From: an uncultured Prevotella sp.
GTDB taxonomy: Bacteria; Bacteroidota; Bacteroidia; Bacteroidales; Bacteroidaceae
Assembly (NCBI GenBank): GCA_934204655.1
Contig: CAKPZJ010000008.1
Location: forward strand, 1-64,000
Length of the DNA stretch: 64,000 bases
Direction: 5' to 3'
Shown: in pieces, positions 10,895-20,310 of the stretch
Position numbering within the stretch: the stretch's first letter is position 1
How the letters are laid out: every line of letters begins with the position of its first letter
Position numbers and translations under genes: made by a program
Notes under the pieces: generated by a model
Databases searched by the model: none
What the model was told of the DNA's origin: nothing
The model's input: the letters and a program-made list of their open reading frames with translations, nothing else

Positions 10895-13501
10895 TTATTT
10901 AGCAGTGGGCGCGGCTTTCAGGTCGCCATTATAGATAGAGTGCATAGAGCGCTTGGTCTTAGAGTGCTTCATATCGCCCAGACGATAGCTTATCCCTATG
11001 CTGAAACCCTGGCGCGAATATGTTCTGTCTGCCTGGCTATGATAGCCAGTGCCCTGGGTGTAGGTAGTGCGGGTAAGCCACTTGTGGAATGGGTCTGCGG
11101 CACGGAGCGAAACGACGAGACGCTTGCTGCGCAAGAACGAACGCGACAGGGTGAAATAGTTGTACACAAGCCCATCGGTACTGCCTTGGAGTGCGATATT
11201 CTTCGTGTCGCCCCTCAAGATGGCATACAGCGAGAAATCGGCCGGCAACCGCCACGACAGCCTCAGGTCGGCATTAGCGCTCCAGCCATGATTCTGCAAC
11301 TGGCGGCTGGGATCTTTGAGGTCTACATAGGCCACGCCTGTATTCAGCGTTACCCATAGTTTGGAGGTGAGGTTCCATTTATAATATATGTTTACCGCCG
11401 TACGTTCCACCCGTCCTACATTAAGATAGGTAGTATATATAGCGCCAGGCGCTGCATAGTGCTTGCCGTCGTCAAAATACTCGCCGCCGTCGCCTATTAT
11501 CCGGCTGTAGCTCTCTATGCCATTACTCAGATGGCGGTAGTTCAGGCTGACGGTTAGGTTGGTCTTACGGGTAAACCATCCATAGGTGGCGCCCAGGTTA
11601 TAGCTGTTCTCGGCTTCCAGGCTGCTGTTGCCCTGCACTATGTTCTGCGGATTCAGATTGTTGAAGTAAGGGTTGAGATAGTAGATACTGGGGCGCGACA
11701 GCCTTTTACCGTATTCCAGACGGAGCGACTGCGACTTGCCCACCTTCAGGTTTACTTTCAGCGAGGGCACCACATTGGCATAATGGCTCGAGTAGTTGCC
11801 CTCCGAGCCCACAGGGCCTGCCAAGTACTTAATGTTCTGATAAGTATATTCATAGCGCAGCCCGGGCATTACAGAGACCATCTTTCCACGGTAAGTATAA
11901 CTCAGATAGCCGCCCAGGATGTTGTTGCGGTTCTTATAATGGTTGCTCCGCAGGTCATTGTGCGTCCATTCTGCGCCCTGGCCTTGGCTGTCATACAGGT
12001 CGTTTTGACTCTCGTTGTTGCGCAGTATGTACTTAGCGCCCACCTCGAGCGTATGCTGCTGGCCCAGAGGAGTAGAGAAGTCATACTGGAACGTATGTTC
12101 ATTGGTCTTGTCATCCCGATCCGAGCGGCTGTCGTACAGCTGTAGCTGGTCGGCCACCCCTGCCATGCCACCAGTTACTATATCGCTATACTGGGTAATG
12201 TCCTTGTTACGCGACGGAGCGCTACTCAACTGATACGACAGCGTAGTGGTACGTCGTGGGTTGCGCCGCCCTACCCGCTGATAGTCCAGGTTGATGGTAC
12301 CGTTAAGACTCGAGTTTTTCAGGTTACCATGACGCAGATACGAATAGACGGCCTCATTGCTCCCAAGGTTCCACATACCAGTATGCTCATCACTCATCGT
12401 ATGCTGCTGGCTCCCCATACCCGACAATGAGAATGTTATCATCTGCAGACTGTCTATCTCGTAACTGGCATTGACCATGGCAAACTCGGTGTGTCCCTGA
12501 GGCTTGCTGCTGTCCTCACTCCTGAGCTGTGTAGCACCGGTGGCGCCATAACCATCGCGCAGCAGGGTGGTATTCTCCTCGGGCGTCAGCAGACGGTTGT
12601 AGCTAAAATTGCCGTCAAAGGCAAACTTGCCTATCTTACTCATCGTCATCACACTACCGCTATAAGCCGTCGTACCGGCATCGGCACTCAGAGTGGTAAG
12701 ATGGCCCTCAAACTGCGAACGCATCACTATATTGATAACGCCGCCTATGCCCTCGGCATCATATTTGGCTCCTGGCGATGTTATCACCTCGATGCTCTTA
12801 ACCATCTCGGCTGGCAGACTACGCAACACCTCCTTGGGGTTGCGCGTAATGGCGGTTTTGCGTCCGTTCTGCAGTATCAGAAATTTCTTGGTGCCGTTCA
12901 TCTCTATATTGCCGTCGCCGTCAACACTTATCAGTGGCACCTTACCCATCATCTCCGACAGCCTAAGCGTCTTGGCATCAGGGTCGGCGGCCACGTCATA
13001 GGTCAGCTTATCTACTTCCATCGTTACCAGTGGTTTCTGGGCCTCTACCGTTACCTGTTTCAGCATCTTCACATCGTCGGTCATGTACAACCGCCCTATA
13101 TCCTTGAGTGTATCGCCCTCGGCTAAGGTTATCTGACGCGGCACAGCCACCCTGCCTATCATGGCAGCTGTAATGTCATACGCACCAGGCAGTATGGGCA
13201 GCACCACTTCAAATCGACCTGCGCTATCGGCCAGCACCTTTTTGGTGCCACCGCCCGGCAGCCCTTTGTGCGATACACATACCGTAACCATAGACTCGGG
13301 CTCATCAGTCTCCTTATCTGCCACCACGCCCACTACCTTACACATCGATGTTTTTACCGATGTTTGTGCTGACATGGGCATGCTGTAGCTGGCAGCCAAC
13401 ATAGCCAGCATTACGCAGAGGGTCTTTACTATCTTCCCGTATGCCTGTATGCCCATAACGCATCTTCCGCTCTCCGTTACCATAGATAATAGATTTTTCA
13501 T
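10895..13501 (-). CDS. Outer-membrane receptor, TonB-dependent-receptor-like
   Basis: Large outer-membrane protein of the group with a carboxypeptidase-regulatory-like domain, a plug and a beta-barrel (outer membrane beta-barrel protein family). A signal peptide lies within the first 46 residues (LCVMLAMLAASYSMPMSAQ). Residues about 55-150 form the regulatory-like domain; about 150-270 the plug, with PLISVDGDGNIEMNG, NPKEVLRSLPAEMVKSIEVI and PGAKYDAEGIGGVINIV; the rest is a barrel ending in ISYRLGDM. The substrate is unknown; there is no SusD partner. It resembles the protein at 41292-43820 throughout. The start could also be the Met at residue 7 or 16. A TAnnTTTG promoter lies at 13982-14013, beyond a short possible ORF. 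Confidence 0.88.
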   Translation of the reverse strand: MKNLLSMVTESGRCVMGIQAYGKIVKTLCVMLAMLAASYSMPMSAQTSVKTSMCKVVGVVADKETDEPESMVTVCVSHKGLPGGGTKKVLADSAGRFEVVLPILPGAYDITAAMIGRVAVPRQITLAEGDTLKDIGRLYMTDDVKMLKQVTVEAQKPLVTMEVDKLTYDVAADPDAKTLRLSEMMGKVPLISVDGDGNIEMNGTKKFLILQNGRKTAITRNPKEVLRSLPAEMVKSIEVITSPGAKYDAEGIGGVINIVMRSQFEGHLTTLSADAGTTAYSGSVMTMSKIGKFAFDGNFSYNRLLTPEENTTLLRDGYGATGATQLRSEDSSKPQGHTEFAMVNASYEIDSLQMITFSLSGMGSQQHTMSDEHTGMWNLGSNEAVYSYLRHGNLKNSSLNGTINLDYQRVGRRNPRRTTTLSYQLSSAPSRNKDITQYSDIVTGGMAGVADQLQLYDSRSDRDDKTNEHTFQYDFSTPLGQQHTLEVGAKYILRNNESQNDLYDSQGQGAEWTHNDLRSNHYKNRNNILGGYLSYTYRGKMVSVMPGLRYEYTYQNIKYLAGPVGSEGNYSSHYANVVPSLKVNLKVGKSQSLRLEYGKRLSRPSIYYLNPYFNNLNPQNIVQGNSSLEAENSYNLGATYGWFTRKTNLTVSLNYRHLSNGIESYSRIIGDGGEYFDDGKHYAAPGAIYTTYLNVGRVERTAVNIYYKWNLTSKLWVTLNTGVAYVDLKDPSRQLQNHGWSANADLRLSWRLPADFSLYAILRGDTKNIALQGSTDGLVYNYFTLSRSFLRSKRLVVSLRAADPFHKWLTRTTYTQGTGYHSQADRTYSRQGFSIGISYRLGDMKHSKTKRSMHSIYNGDLKAAPTAK

Positions 13502-13711
13502 AAGCCTTATTTTTTAGTGTGTAGAACCTTAGCCGTTACCAATAGGTTGTCTAACTTACCAGTGCCGTAAGCCTTTTTAGCAACCACCTTATTATATATT
13601 ATTCTATTATTATAAATACCACACTGTCTTATAATAGCCATAAGCACCGAAGAGACTACGGCATATTTGCCAACCTCATTACAACTCAGGGAGAGTTTCC
13701 CCAAAGCATGT

Positions 13712-13909
13712 CTACCCCCCCCGATCGATTTTATTCATAGTATTTATAGTTGGAAGATGATGATTTGGATGATTGTCCAAACCTTTCTCACTCATCAGTT
13801 GCCCCATAATAATTCCGACCGTGTCGTACCTGTCACCAACCAGCTTCCCCTGTTGGCAACCTACGCATATACAAATGCTTAAAGATAACAAAGCGTGTTT
13901 CCTGTCCAT
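13712..13909 (-). CDS. Possible small lipoprotein (65 residues), uncertain
   Basis: A short frame downstream of a good promoter. The N-terminus (MDRKHALLSLSICICVGCQQ) looks like a lipoprotein signal with the lipobox-like VGC at residues 16-18, after which the sequence is polar (MGQLMSEKGLDNHPNHH) with no recognised domain. It could be a real small lipoprotein, the decayed start of a longer gene, or chance. Transcription from 13982 would read through it toward the receptor at 13501. Confidence 0.35.
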   Translation of the reverse strand: MDRKHALLSLSICICVGCQQGKLVGDRYDTVGIIMGQLMSEKGLDNHPNHHLPTINTMNKIDRGG

Positions 13910-13981
13910 ATCTGGTAGTTTTATTATGGGTCTTTAAGCTATATCCAACGACAATAAGGCTGATTGTCTTTGTGGATGCTG

Positions 13982-14013
13982 CAAATATAGACATAAGATA
14001 GGTATTGACCAAG
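13982..14013 (-). promoter_or_regulatory. Bacteroidetes-type promoter, leftward
   Basis: TATATTTG (13982-13989) with CTTG (14010-14013) 20 bases upstream on the minus strand, a close match to TTTG-N19/20-TAnnTTTG. It would serve the short ORF at 13909 and possibly the receptor starting at 13501. Confidence 0.6.
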
Positions 14014-14377
14014 TGTTTCTCCCAGTTTTTTTGCGAAGGCCGTTTTTTTAACATTTTACGGGGCGGAGAGGCCGACATCTGCGGGCGCGGCTATGTTCAT
14101 CGCCACCCTCGTAATGGGGTTTTCAGCTCTCCTACGAAGGATTTCTAACACACCCATGGTCGTCGCGAGAAGGGGGCCGGGCATCGTGGCCGCAGCCCCC
14201 ATGGTCGCCACCCACACCATGGACAGACCAGCTGGAGCAGAAGATAGATTATAAAGATTGTTAAAACCGATGGGGGCGTTGTCATTTTACCCCCCCGTTT
14301 TACGTTTATATTATATACCTTTACAGCGATGGTTTTGGCCTCGCTGGAGGCAATCCTACTGACAAGCCACAAAAGAC
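14014..14377. other. Intergenic region between divergent genes
   Basis: No gene or RNA recognised. Near its right end TACCTTTA (14316-14323) on the plus strand is one base off the -7 consensus and could serve the receptor gene starting at 14378. Confidence 0.4.
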
Positions 14378-16519
14378 ATGCTTATGAGACATCCATCCAC
14401 TACCTTACGCATCATGCTATGCCTGAGCACCCTCATACTGGCTGGCATAGCCCCGACCTACGCCCAGAGCACCACCTCATCGGCCAAAGGTACCACACCA
14501 TCTACTCATTCCGAGCCAACCTCCTCGCACAAGACCATGCGCCTGATAGGCAGCGTCTACGACGGCTTCCTGGGCATACCCCTAAGCGGCCACATCACCC
14601 TGATGCGCCCCGACTCGACCACGATAGACACCACCACCTGCAAGATACAGCAGCGCTGGTCTACCTATTCTTTCGAGGTACCCAACCAGACTGCCACCTA
14701 TATTATAAAGGCCGAGACCGAGGGCTACGACACGGGCTACATCACCGTACACACCAAGGCGAGCCGCAGCGGTGCCTATGAGATGTCCGACAAGATATTG
14801 CTTCGCAAGAAAGCGCAGCGCGACCGCACGATAGACCTCAACGAGGTACAGGTCAAGGCCACCCGCATACAGGTGGTTTACCGTGGCGACACCATCGTCT
14901 ACGACGCGTCGGCCTTTGTCATGCCCGAGGGGTCGCTCTTAGGCGACTTAGTAAGACAGATGCCAGGTGCCGAGGTCAAGGCTAATGGCGATGTCTATGT
15001 CAAGGGGCGCAAGATAGACTTCATGACCCTCAACGGGCGCAACTTCTTCAAGGGCAAAAACAAGATGATGCTCGACAACCTGCCCTACTTCACCATTAAG
15101 GACATCAAGGTCTTTAACCGCGAGAAGACCGAGCGCGAGCAGATAGCCAGCGGCTCGCGGATGAAAGACTATGTGATGGATGTAAGCCTAAAGCCACAGT
15201 ACATACGCACAGCCTTGGCCAACGGCGAGGCGGGCGCTGGAACCGACGGACGCTGGCGGGGGCGCCTCTTCGGCATGGCCACGGGCAAGACGTCGACGCT
15301 GACGCTCTTTGCCAATGCCAACAACGTCAACGAGAACCGCCGTCCTGGCTCCAACGGTGACTGGAAACCGGCCGACCAGCTGTGGTGGGGCACCAAGACC
15401 ACACGCCAGGTGGGCGTGTCGTATGCCGACGAGGACAGAAGCCGTAGCCACAGCCATGAGGCCGAGGTCAAAGTGGAGTGGGACAACAGCGACCTGCAGA
15501 CCTATACCCACAGCGAGCAGTGGACGGGCGGGGGCAACATAGACCGCCACGCGGCATCGGGCTCATACAGCCGCGACTTCAGCATAGACCTGCACCACAA
15601 GTGGGACGACATGATTAACAAGAACATGCCCTACAGCATCACGACCAACGTGAGATACACCAATGCCCACATACGCACGCTGGCCACCGACTCTACCTAC
15701 CGCAGTGCCCTCGTCAATAGTTATCTTAACCAGGTGCTGAGCCACTCGCGTTCCTTCACGGCCTCGACACAAGCCCTCTTTTTCCGCCGTATGGCCAACA
15801 AGGACCGAATTAGTTTCGTAGGATATGCCAGTTACTCTCTGACCTCTCCGCTTGACCAGTTCGGTCTGCGCAACACGCGCTACGAGCAGGCTGCCCAGGC
15901 CGACCGCCGCCACCTCTACTCCGACCAGCGTAGCCGGGAGTACACCTACCGCCTCAACTCCCAGTACACCCTGCAGCTGTCGCCCTCGTGGTCTATCGAC
16001 CCCACCGTGGTGCTGGAACACACCTACCAACAGCGCCACAACGCTTACTATCGGCTCGACTGGCTGGGCCAATACGAGCACAGCGACGAGGTGGGCATCC
16101 TGCCGAGCAGCGACCTGTGGCAGCAGACGGCTTTCGATGCCGACAACAGTAGTCACTATGGCCTGCACAAGTACAGGGGGCAGGCTATGATAAACATATC
16201 ACGGCAGAAAAACGACGGAAGTTTTCTGGTGATAACGCTCCCCATAGGCAACTGGACCTACAGCCACATGCGTTTCGAGGCTGCCCAACGCGACACGCTG
16301 GCCCATCGCTGGGATATGTGTGTGGAACCCATCGGTATTGTTTATGAAAGTGGCCGACCGCCGGGTGCGCCTGCGCCTCTCCTACGACCTCAATACGGCC
16401 GTGCCAGAACTATGGCTGCTCATGCCCTATACCGATGCCTCGAGCCCCACGAGCATACAGCGCTACAGCAGCCGTCTGAAACGCCGCATAGAGCAGACCG
16501 CCAATGCCTACTATGCTAA
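14378..16519 (+). CDS. Outer-membrane beta-barrel receptor, N-terminal part (frameshifted gene)
   Basis: First part of a gene that appears to continue in another frame to 17261. A signal peptide (MRHPSTTLRIMLCLSTLILAGI...YAQ) is followed by a regulatory-like domain (about 50-150, LIGSVYDGFLGIPLSGHITL), a plug region (about 160-270, VVYRGDTIVYDASAF, GSLLGDLVRQMPGAEV, VYVKGRKIDFMTLNGRNFF), then barrel strands. The frame keeps barrel character up to about residue 655 (CVEPIGIVYE), after which it becomes proline- and histidine-rich nonsense and stops. The homologous continuation is in the next frame from about 16346. ATG at 14378 or 14384 are both possible. Ligand unknown; no SusD-like partner. 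Confidence 0.8.
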   Translation: MLMRHPSTTLRIMLCLSTLILAGIAPTYAQSTTSSAKGTTPSTHSEPTSSHKTMRLIGSVYDGFLGIPLSGHITLMRPDSTTIDTTTCKIQQRWSTYSFEVPNQTATYIIKAETEGYDTGYITVHTKASRSGAYEMSDKILLRKKAQRDRTIDLNEVQVKATRIQVVYRGDTIVYDASAFVMPEGSLLGDLVRQMPGAEVKANGDVYVKGRKIDFMTLNGRNFFKGKNKMMLDNLPYFTIKDIKVFNREKTEREQIASGSRMKDYVMDVSLKPQYIRTALANGEAGAGTDGRWRGRLFGMATGKTSTLTLFANANNVNENRRPGSNGDWKPADQLWWGTKTTRQVGVSYADEDRSRSHSHEAEVKVEWDNSDLQTYTHSEQWTGGGNIDRHAASGSYSRDFSIDLHHKWDDMINKNMPYSITTNVRYTNAHIRTLATDSTYRSALVNSYLNQVLSHSRSFTASTQALFFRRMANKDRISFVGYASYSLTSPLDQFGLRNTRYEQAAQADRRHLYSDQRSREYTYRLNSQYTLQLSPSWSIDPTVVLEHTYQQRHNAYYRLDWLGQYEHSDEVGILPSSDLWQQTAFDADNSSHYGLHKYRGQAMINISRQKNDGSFLVITLPIGNWTYSHMRFEAAQRDTLAHRWDMCVEPIGIVYESGRPPGAPAPLLRPQYGRARTMAAHALYRCLEPHEHTALQQPSETPHRADRQCLLC

Positions 16520-17261
16520 CCGGGTGGCCTGCATAGGGCTCTACTACTGGCTCAGGCTGCGGGCTGTGTACGTGTACCATGCCTGGGGCCAGCGCATCGA
16601 GTACGATGAGGGCACGGGCGCTATGACCTACGAGCGCGGCAATATCCACAAGCCCAACTGGAACACCAGCGTCAGCTCTGGGTTCGACCTGCCGCTGGAC
16701 AAGGCGCGGCGCTGGACGCTCTCTGTCGACGACCATGTCAACTATCACCACAGCGTAGACTTCGACATCACCTACGGGCACGTTCCGGGGGCGCTGAGCA
16801 CGGTGCGCACCACCGAGGCCGGCGCCGGCGTCAAACTACAATACATCATGGGTGCCCTGCGGGCTGGCGTATCGGGCAAGGTAAACGGTCGGTGGGCACG
16901 CAGCCATCGTGCCGGCTTCAGCGACATCAATACAGCCGACTATCAGTATGGGGCTACGCTGCAGTACACGGTGCCCGGCATAGGCACCATGGTGGCCACG
17001 GATATGAATATGTACAGCCGGCGTGGCTACGCCAGCAGCGAGATGAACACCAATGACCTGGTATGGAACGCCCTGCTCACCCAGAGCATCATCAAGGGAC
17101 GGCTGGCTCTCAAGGTGCAGGCGTTCGACCTGCTGCACCAGTTGCAGACCAAGCGGTCTACGGTCAATGCGCAGGGACGCACAGAGACCTGGTACAACAG
17201 CGTGCCACGCTATGTGATGGCCTCAATAGTATTCACGATGAATAAGGGTAAAAAGCCATAA
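16320..17261 (+). CDS. Outer-membrane beta-barrel receptor, C-terminal part (frameshifted gene)
   Basis: Carries the remaining barrel of the receptor begun at 14378. Meaningful sequence starts at about 16346 with KVADRRVRLRLSYDLNTAVP and continues through alternating strands (LSVDDHVNYHHSVDFDITYG, TVPGIGTMVATDMNMYSRRG, LALKVQAFDLLHQLQ) to a typical C-terminal strand (YVMASIVFTMNKGKKP). There is no independent signal peptide or start, so it is not a separate gene. A single extra A, or two missing bases, in TATGAAAGTGG would explain the break. Whether this is a real mutation or a sequence error cannot be decided here. The 3' end overlaps the convergent gene at 17233-17970. Confidence 0.8.
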   Translation: MWNPSVLFMKVADRRVRLRLSYDLNTAVPELWLLMPYTDASSPTSIQRYSSRLKRRIEQTANAYYANRVACIGLYYWLRLRAVYVYHAWGQRIEYDEGTGAMTYERGNIHKPNWNTSVSSGFDLPLDKARRWTLSVDDHVNYHHSVDFDITYGHVPGALSTVRTTEAGAGVKLQYIMGALRAGVSGKVNGRWARSHRAGFSDINTADYQYGATLQYTVPGIGTMVATDMNMYSRRGYASSEMNTNDLVWNALLTQSIIKGRLALKVQAFDLLHQLQTKRSTVNAQGRTETWYNSVPRYVMASIVFTMNKGKKP

Positions 17262-17970
17262 GGCAACGAGGGCTCCCAGCACTCCCGCGAGGGCAACTGG
17301 AACCACCGCCACTATCACTATATCTAAAAGGGATGCCCCCATTCGCCTGTCGCTGGCGGATGGGGCATGGCGTATATAGTGACTTCAGTGGCGCGCCATG
17401 CGCCACATCCGAGAGGCTGTCGTGCAGCCCCACCTCGCGCTCGGCCAGCAGGGCCCTCACGTCGTTTACATCGCCATACGACCGCACCGCCCCATCGGCA
17501 TACAGCGTGCGCGCCACCACGCTATGCTCGTCGTTAGACAGGAGGTCGATGTCCACGCGGCTACCGCCAAACATACCACTGAAAGATGCCTCGTAGCAGA
17601 GATAGGGATGAAAGGCTCCGACACGCAGGGTGGCTGCCGTGGCGGCACCTGACTGCCCCGACACGCCTAACACGCGTCCGCGCTGTGCCAGGGTGGGGGC
17701 CGAGGTGGTATCCATCAGCACCACGTCGGCCGAGGTGGGCAGCAGGAGCCGGGGGGCCTCCATGGGCAGGGCGCTCATCACCTTATATGTATTATAGAAG
17801 TTGCGGGCAAAGGACTGGCGGACAAAGGTAAGCGAGCCGAGGCTCAGCCGGTCAACGGGCTGCTGGGCCAAGCTGAAGCCCGCAGCCGTCAGCCCCAACA
17901 GCACGACCGACAGACAGCGGCCTATCCGGGATATGTGGGGCCAAAGGAGGTGGCTTAGGCGAAGTTTCAT
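17233..17970 (-). CDS. Exported protein of unknown function, probable C-terminal frameshift
   Basis: I do not recognise this family. The 245-residue frame starts with a cleavable signal or anchor (CLSVVLLGLTAAGFSLAQ), followed by a periplasmic-looking region with VRQSFARNFYNTYKVMSALP and DVNDVRALLAEREVGLHDSL. After the run GGGGG at about 17336-17340 the annotated frame turns into low-quality Ser/Gly/Arg sequence. Removing one G gives instead LLDIVIVAVVPVALAGVLGA and a further LVALWLFTLIHREYY, an ideal membrane helix with a stop at 17223. The true product is therefore probably a bitopic protein with a C-terminal membrane anchor. It follows folK by 57 bases. Confidence 0.6.
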   Translation of the reverse strand: MKLRLSHLLWPHISRIGRCLSVVLLGLTAAGFSLAQQPVDRLSLGSLTFVRQSFARNFYNTYKVMSALPMEAPRLLLPTSADVVLMDTTSAPTLAQRGRVLGVSGQSGAATAATLRVGAFHPYLCYEASFSGMFGGSRVDIDLLSNDEHSVVARTLYADGAVRSYGDVNDVRALLAEREVGLHDSLSDVAHGAPLKSLYTPCPIRQRQANGGIPFRYSDSGGGSSCPRGSAGSPRCLMAFYPYSS

Positions 17971-18027
17971 AAGGCAGTTGGCGTTAAGTATTTCAGTAGG
18001 GGCTTATGGGGCAGCACCCGGCAGGGC

Positions 18028-18441
18028 CTACCCGAGTATCTCACGCAGCGGTATCATCACAAAGTCGCGCTCCGCCATCAGCGGGTGCGGTATCTTGAGG
18101 TCGGGCTCATCGACCCTAAGGTCGTCGTAGAGCAGGATGTCTATATCTATGACCCTGTCGTAATACACGCCACCGGCCGACTTGGCCGTACGGCCCAAGG
18201 CGCGCTCTATCTGCTGGGTGGCAGCCAGCAGCTGACGTGGGCTGAGCGTAGTAGACACGCGCACACAGGCATTGAGGAAACGGTGGGGCGACGCGAAGCC
18301 CCAGGGTTCGGTCTCATAAAAAACTGACTGGCGCTCTACGGTGCCAATCAGTTCATTAATGCGGTCTATAGCCCTCAGCATGGTGGTACGGCGGTCGCCG
18401 ATATTGGCACCGAGGGCCAGATATACGGTATGTTTAGTCAT
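18028..18441 (-). CDS. folK: 2-amino-4-hydroxy-6-hydroxymethyldihydropteridine diphosphokinase
   Basis: HPPK transfers pyrophosphate from ATP to 6-hydroxymethyl-7,8-dihydropterin in folate synthesis. The 137-residue protein from the ATG at 18441 has all the family marks: [11 protein letters not shown] at the N-terminus, [23 protein letters not shown], the metal-binding DIDILLYDD, and the C-terminal [17 protein letters not shown]. The upstream frame extension (16 residues) is rejected because the chosen ATG gives the canonical start and overlaps the queA stop by a few bases. Last recognisable gene of the ftsX-uppP-truB-queA-folK operon. Confidence 0.95.
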   Translation of the reverse strand: MTKHTVYLALGANIGDRRTTMLRAIDRINELIGTVERQSVFYETEPWGFASPHRFLNACVRVSTTLSPRQLLAATQQIERALGRTAKSAGGVYYDRVIDIDILLYDDLRVDEPDLKIPHPLMAERDFVMIPLREILG

Positions 18442-19600
18442 TGAGTATGAGCATGGCATCGCCATAACAGCCAAACATGTACCCATGCTTCACGGCCTGG
18501 TTGTAAGCCTCCATGACGAGGTCGTAACCACCAAAGGCGGCCGTCTCCATGAGCAGGGTCGAATACGGGTGATAGAAGTTAGCTATCATGGTGTCGGCCA
18601 GACCGAACTCGTAGGGCGGGAAGATAAACTTGTTAGTCCAGCCCTCGTACTCCTTGAGCAGGCCGTCGGTGCCTACGGCTGTCTCGGTGGCCTTGACCAC
18701 ACTGGTGCCCACGGCGCACACATGGTGGCCCACTGCCTTGGCGTGGTTTACCTTGTCGCATGCCTCGCGGGTAATAAACATCTGCTCAGAGTCCATCTTG
18801 TGCTTGGTAAGGTCTTCTACCTCAATATCGTGGAAGGCTCCCAACCCACAGTGCAGGGTGATAAAGGCACTCTCGATGCCCTTAATCTCCATGCGCTTCA
18901 TCAGCTCGCGACTGAAATGCAGTCCCGAGGCGGGCACTGTTACGCCTCCCTCGTTCTTGGCATAGATACACTGGAAGTCCTCCAGATCGTCGGCGGTACC
19001 ATGATGGTTATCGCGGCGGTCTATGATGTAGCGAGGCAGCGGGGGCTCGCCCAGGGCGAAGAGCTCGCGCTTGAACTCGTCGTGAGGACAGTCGTAGAGG
19101 AACCGCAGGGTACGGCCGCGGCTGGTGGTGTTGTCGATGACCTCGGCCACCATGGTGCCCGACTCGTCAAAGAACAGCTTGTTGCCGATACGTATCTTGC
19201 GCGCCGGCTCTACCAGCACGTCCCACAGGCGCATCTCCTCATTGAGCTCGCGCAGCAGGAACACTTCTATCTTGGCATCGGTCTTCTCCTTGGTGCCGTA
19301 GAGGCGGGCAGGGAATATCTTGGTATCATTGAATACAAAGGTGTCGCCCTCGTCGAAGTAGTCGAGTACATTACGGAAGTCGAGGTACTCGCCCTCCATG
19401 GGATTGCCCTTGTCGTCTTTCCGGTACATGTCGATGGTCTGCGACTTGCGGTGCAGCACCATGAGGCGGCACTCATCGCGGCGGGTGATACGGCAAGTCT
19501 CCTTCTCGCCCTTGTCGTTGACAAAGTCGTGATATACACTATGCGGATAGAGGGCTATCTGCTCCTCGGGCAATTTGAACTTGAACTGCGATAGTTTCAT
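18434..19600 (-). CDS. queA: S-adenosylmethionine:tRNA ribosyltransferase-isomerase
   Basis: QueA transfers and isomerises the ribosyl part of S-adenosylmethionine onto 7-aminomethyl-7-deazaguanine in tRNA, giving epoxyqueuosine. The 388-residue protein shows the family segments [48 protein letters not shown] and [13 protein letters not shown]. It is somewhat longer than the E. coli enzyme (356). Its start abuts the truB stop and its end overlaps the folK start. Confidence 0.96.
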   Translation of the reverse strand: MKLSQFKFKLPEEQIALYPHSVYHDFVNDKGEKETCRITRRDECRLMVLHRKSQTIDMYRKDDKGNPMEGEYLDFRNVLDYFDEGDTFVFNDTKIFPARLYGTKEKTDAKIEVFLLRELNEEMRLWDVLVEPARKIRIGNKLFFDESGTMVAEVIDNTTSRGRTLRFLYDCPHDEFKRELFALGEPPLPRYIIDRRDNHHGTADDLEDFQCIYAKNEGGVTVPASGLHFSRELMKRMEIKGIESAFITLHCGLGAFHDIEVEDLTKHKMDSEQMFITREACDKVNHAKAVGHHVCAVGTSVVKATETAVGTDGLLKEYEGWTNKFIFPPYEFGLADTMIANFYHPYSTLLMETAAFGGYDLVMEAYNQAVKHGYMFGCYGDAMLILND

Positions 19601-20301
19601 TATATCTTTTCTATATCTTGATTATCTAACCATTCCTGGAAGTGGTCATAGTCTACACAATTGTCTACCGTGTAGTCGCCCACACGAGTACGGCGCAGCG
19701 AGGTAAGGTAGGCCCCACTGCCGAGTGCGCGGCCCAGGTCGCGGGCCAGAGCACGTATGTAGGTGCCCTTGCCACAGGTGACGCGCAGCTCCATCTGCAT
19801 GGTGGCCGGGTCAAAGGTGGTCAGGGTGATGTCGTCTATATGCACATTCTTGGGCTTGAGCACCACCTCCTCGCCTGCGCGGCGCAGGGAGTAGGCTCGC
19901 TCGCCGCCCACCTTGCAGGCGCTGTAGGTAGGGGGTATCTGCTGGATGTCGCCCACAAACCGAGTGAGCGCCTGGCGTATCATGCCCTCAGTAATGTGGC
20001 TGGTGGGATAGGTGGCATTGACCTCGTGCTCACGGTCGTAGCTGGCGGTGGTGGCACCGAGCTGCAGCGTGGCCTCATAGACCTTGGTATGGGCCTGCAG
20101 GGCCTCTATCTGCTTGGTACACTTGCCCGTGCAGAGTATCAGTACGCCTGTGGCCAGTGGGTCGAGGGTGCCGGCATGGCCTATCTTGACCCGGTGGCCC
20201 AACGTGTGGGTAAGCAGGTAGCGCACATGGGCCAGGGCCCCAAAGCTGGACAGCTTGTAGGGCTTGTCGATGGCAAATATCTCGCCTGTCTTGAAGTTCA
20301 T
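19600..20301 (-). CDS. truB: tRNA pseudouridine-55 synthase
   Basis: TruB makes pseudouridine 55 in the T-loop of tRNAs. The 233-residue protein has the catalytic motif [17 protein letters not shown] (Asp in TLDP), the start [38 protein letters not shown] and the RNA-binding [15 protein letters not shown]. It lacks the C-terminal PUA extension of the E. coli enzyme, as is usual for short bacterial TruB. It lies 9 bases after uppP and abuts queA. Confidence 0.96.
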   Translation of the reverse strand: MNFKTGEIFAIDKPYKLSSFGALAHVRYLLTHTLGHRVKIGHAGTLDPLATGVLILCTGKCTKQIEALQAHTKVYEATLQLGATTASYDREHEVNATYPTSHITEGMIRQALTRFVGDIQQIPPTYSACKVGGERAYSLRRAGEEVVLKPKNVHIDDITLTTFDPATMQMELRVTCGKGTYIRALARDLGRALGSGAYLTSLRRTRVGDYTVDNCVDYDHFQEWLDNQDIEKI

Positions 20302-20310
20302 AAGGACCGG

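Noticed and set aside
10895..13501. Possible SusC of a polysaccharide utilisation locus
   Set aside because: No SusD-like gene, sugar sensor or glycoside hydrolase is adjacent, and the sequence fits the shorter outer-membrane beta-barrel family rather than SusC.
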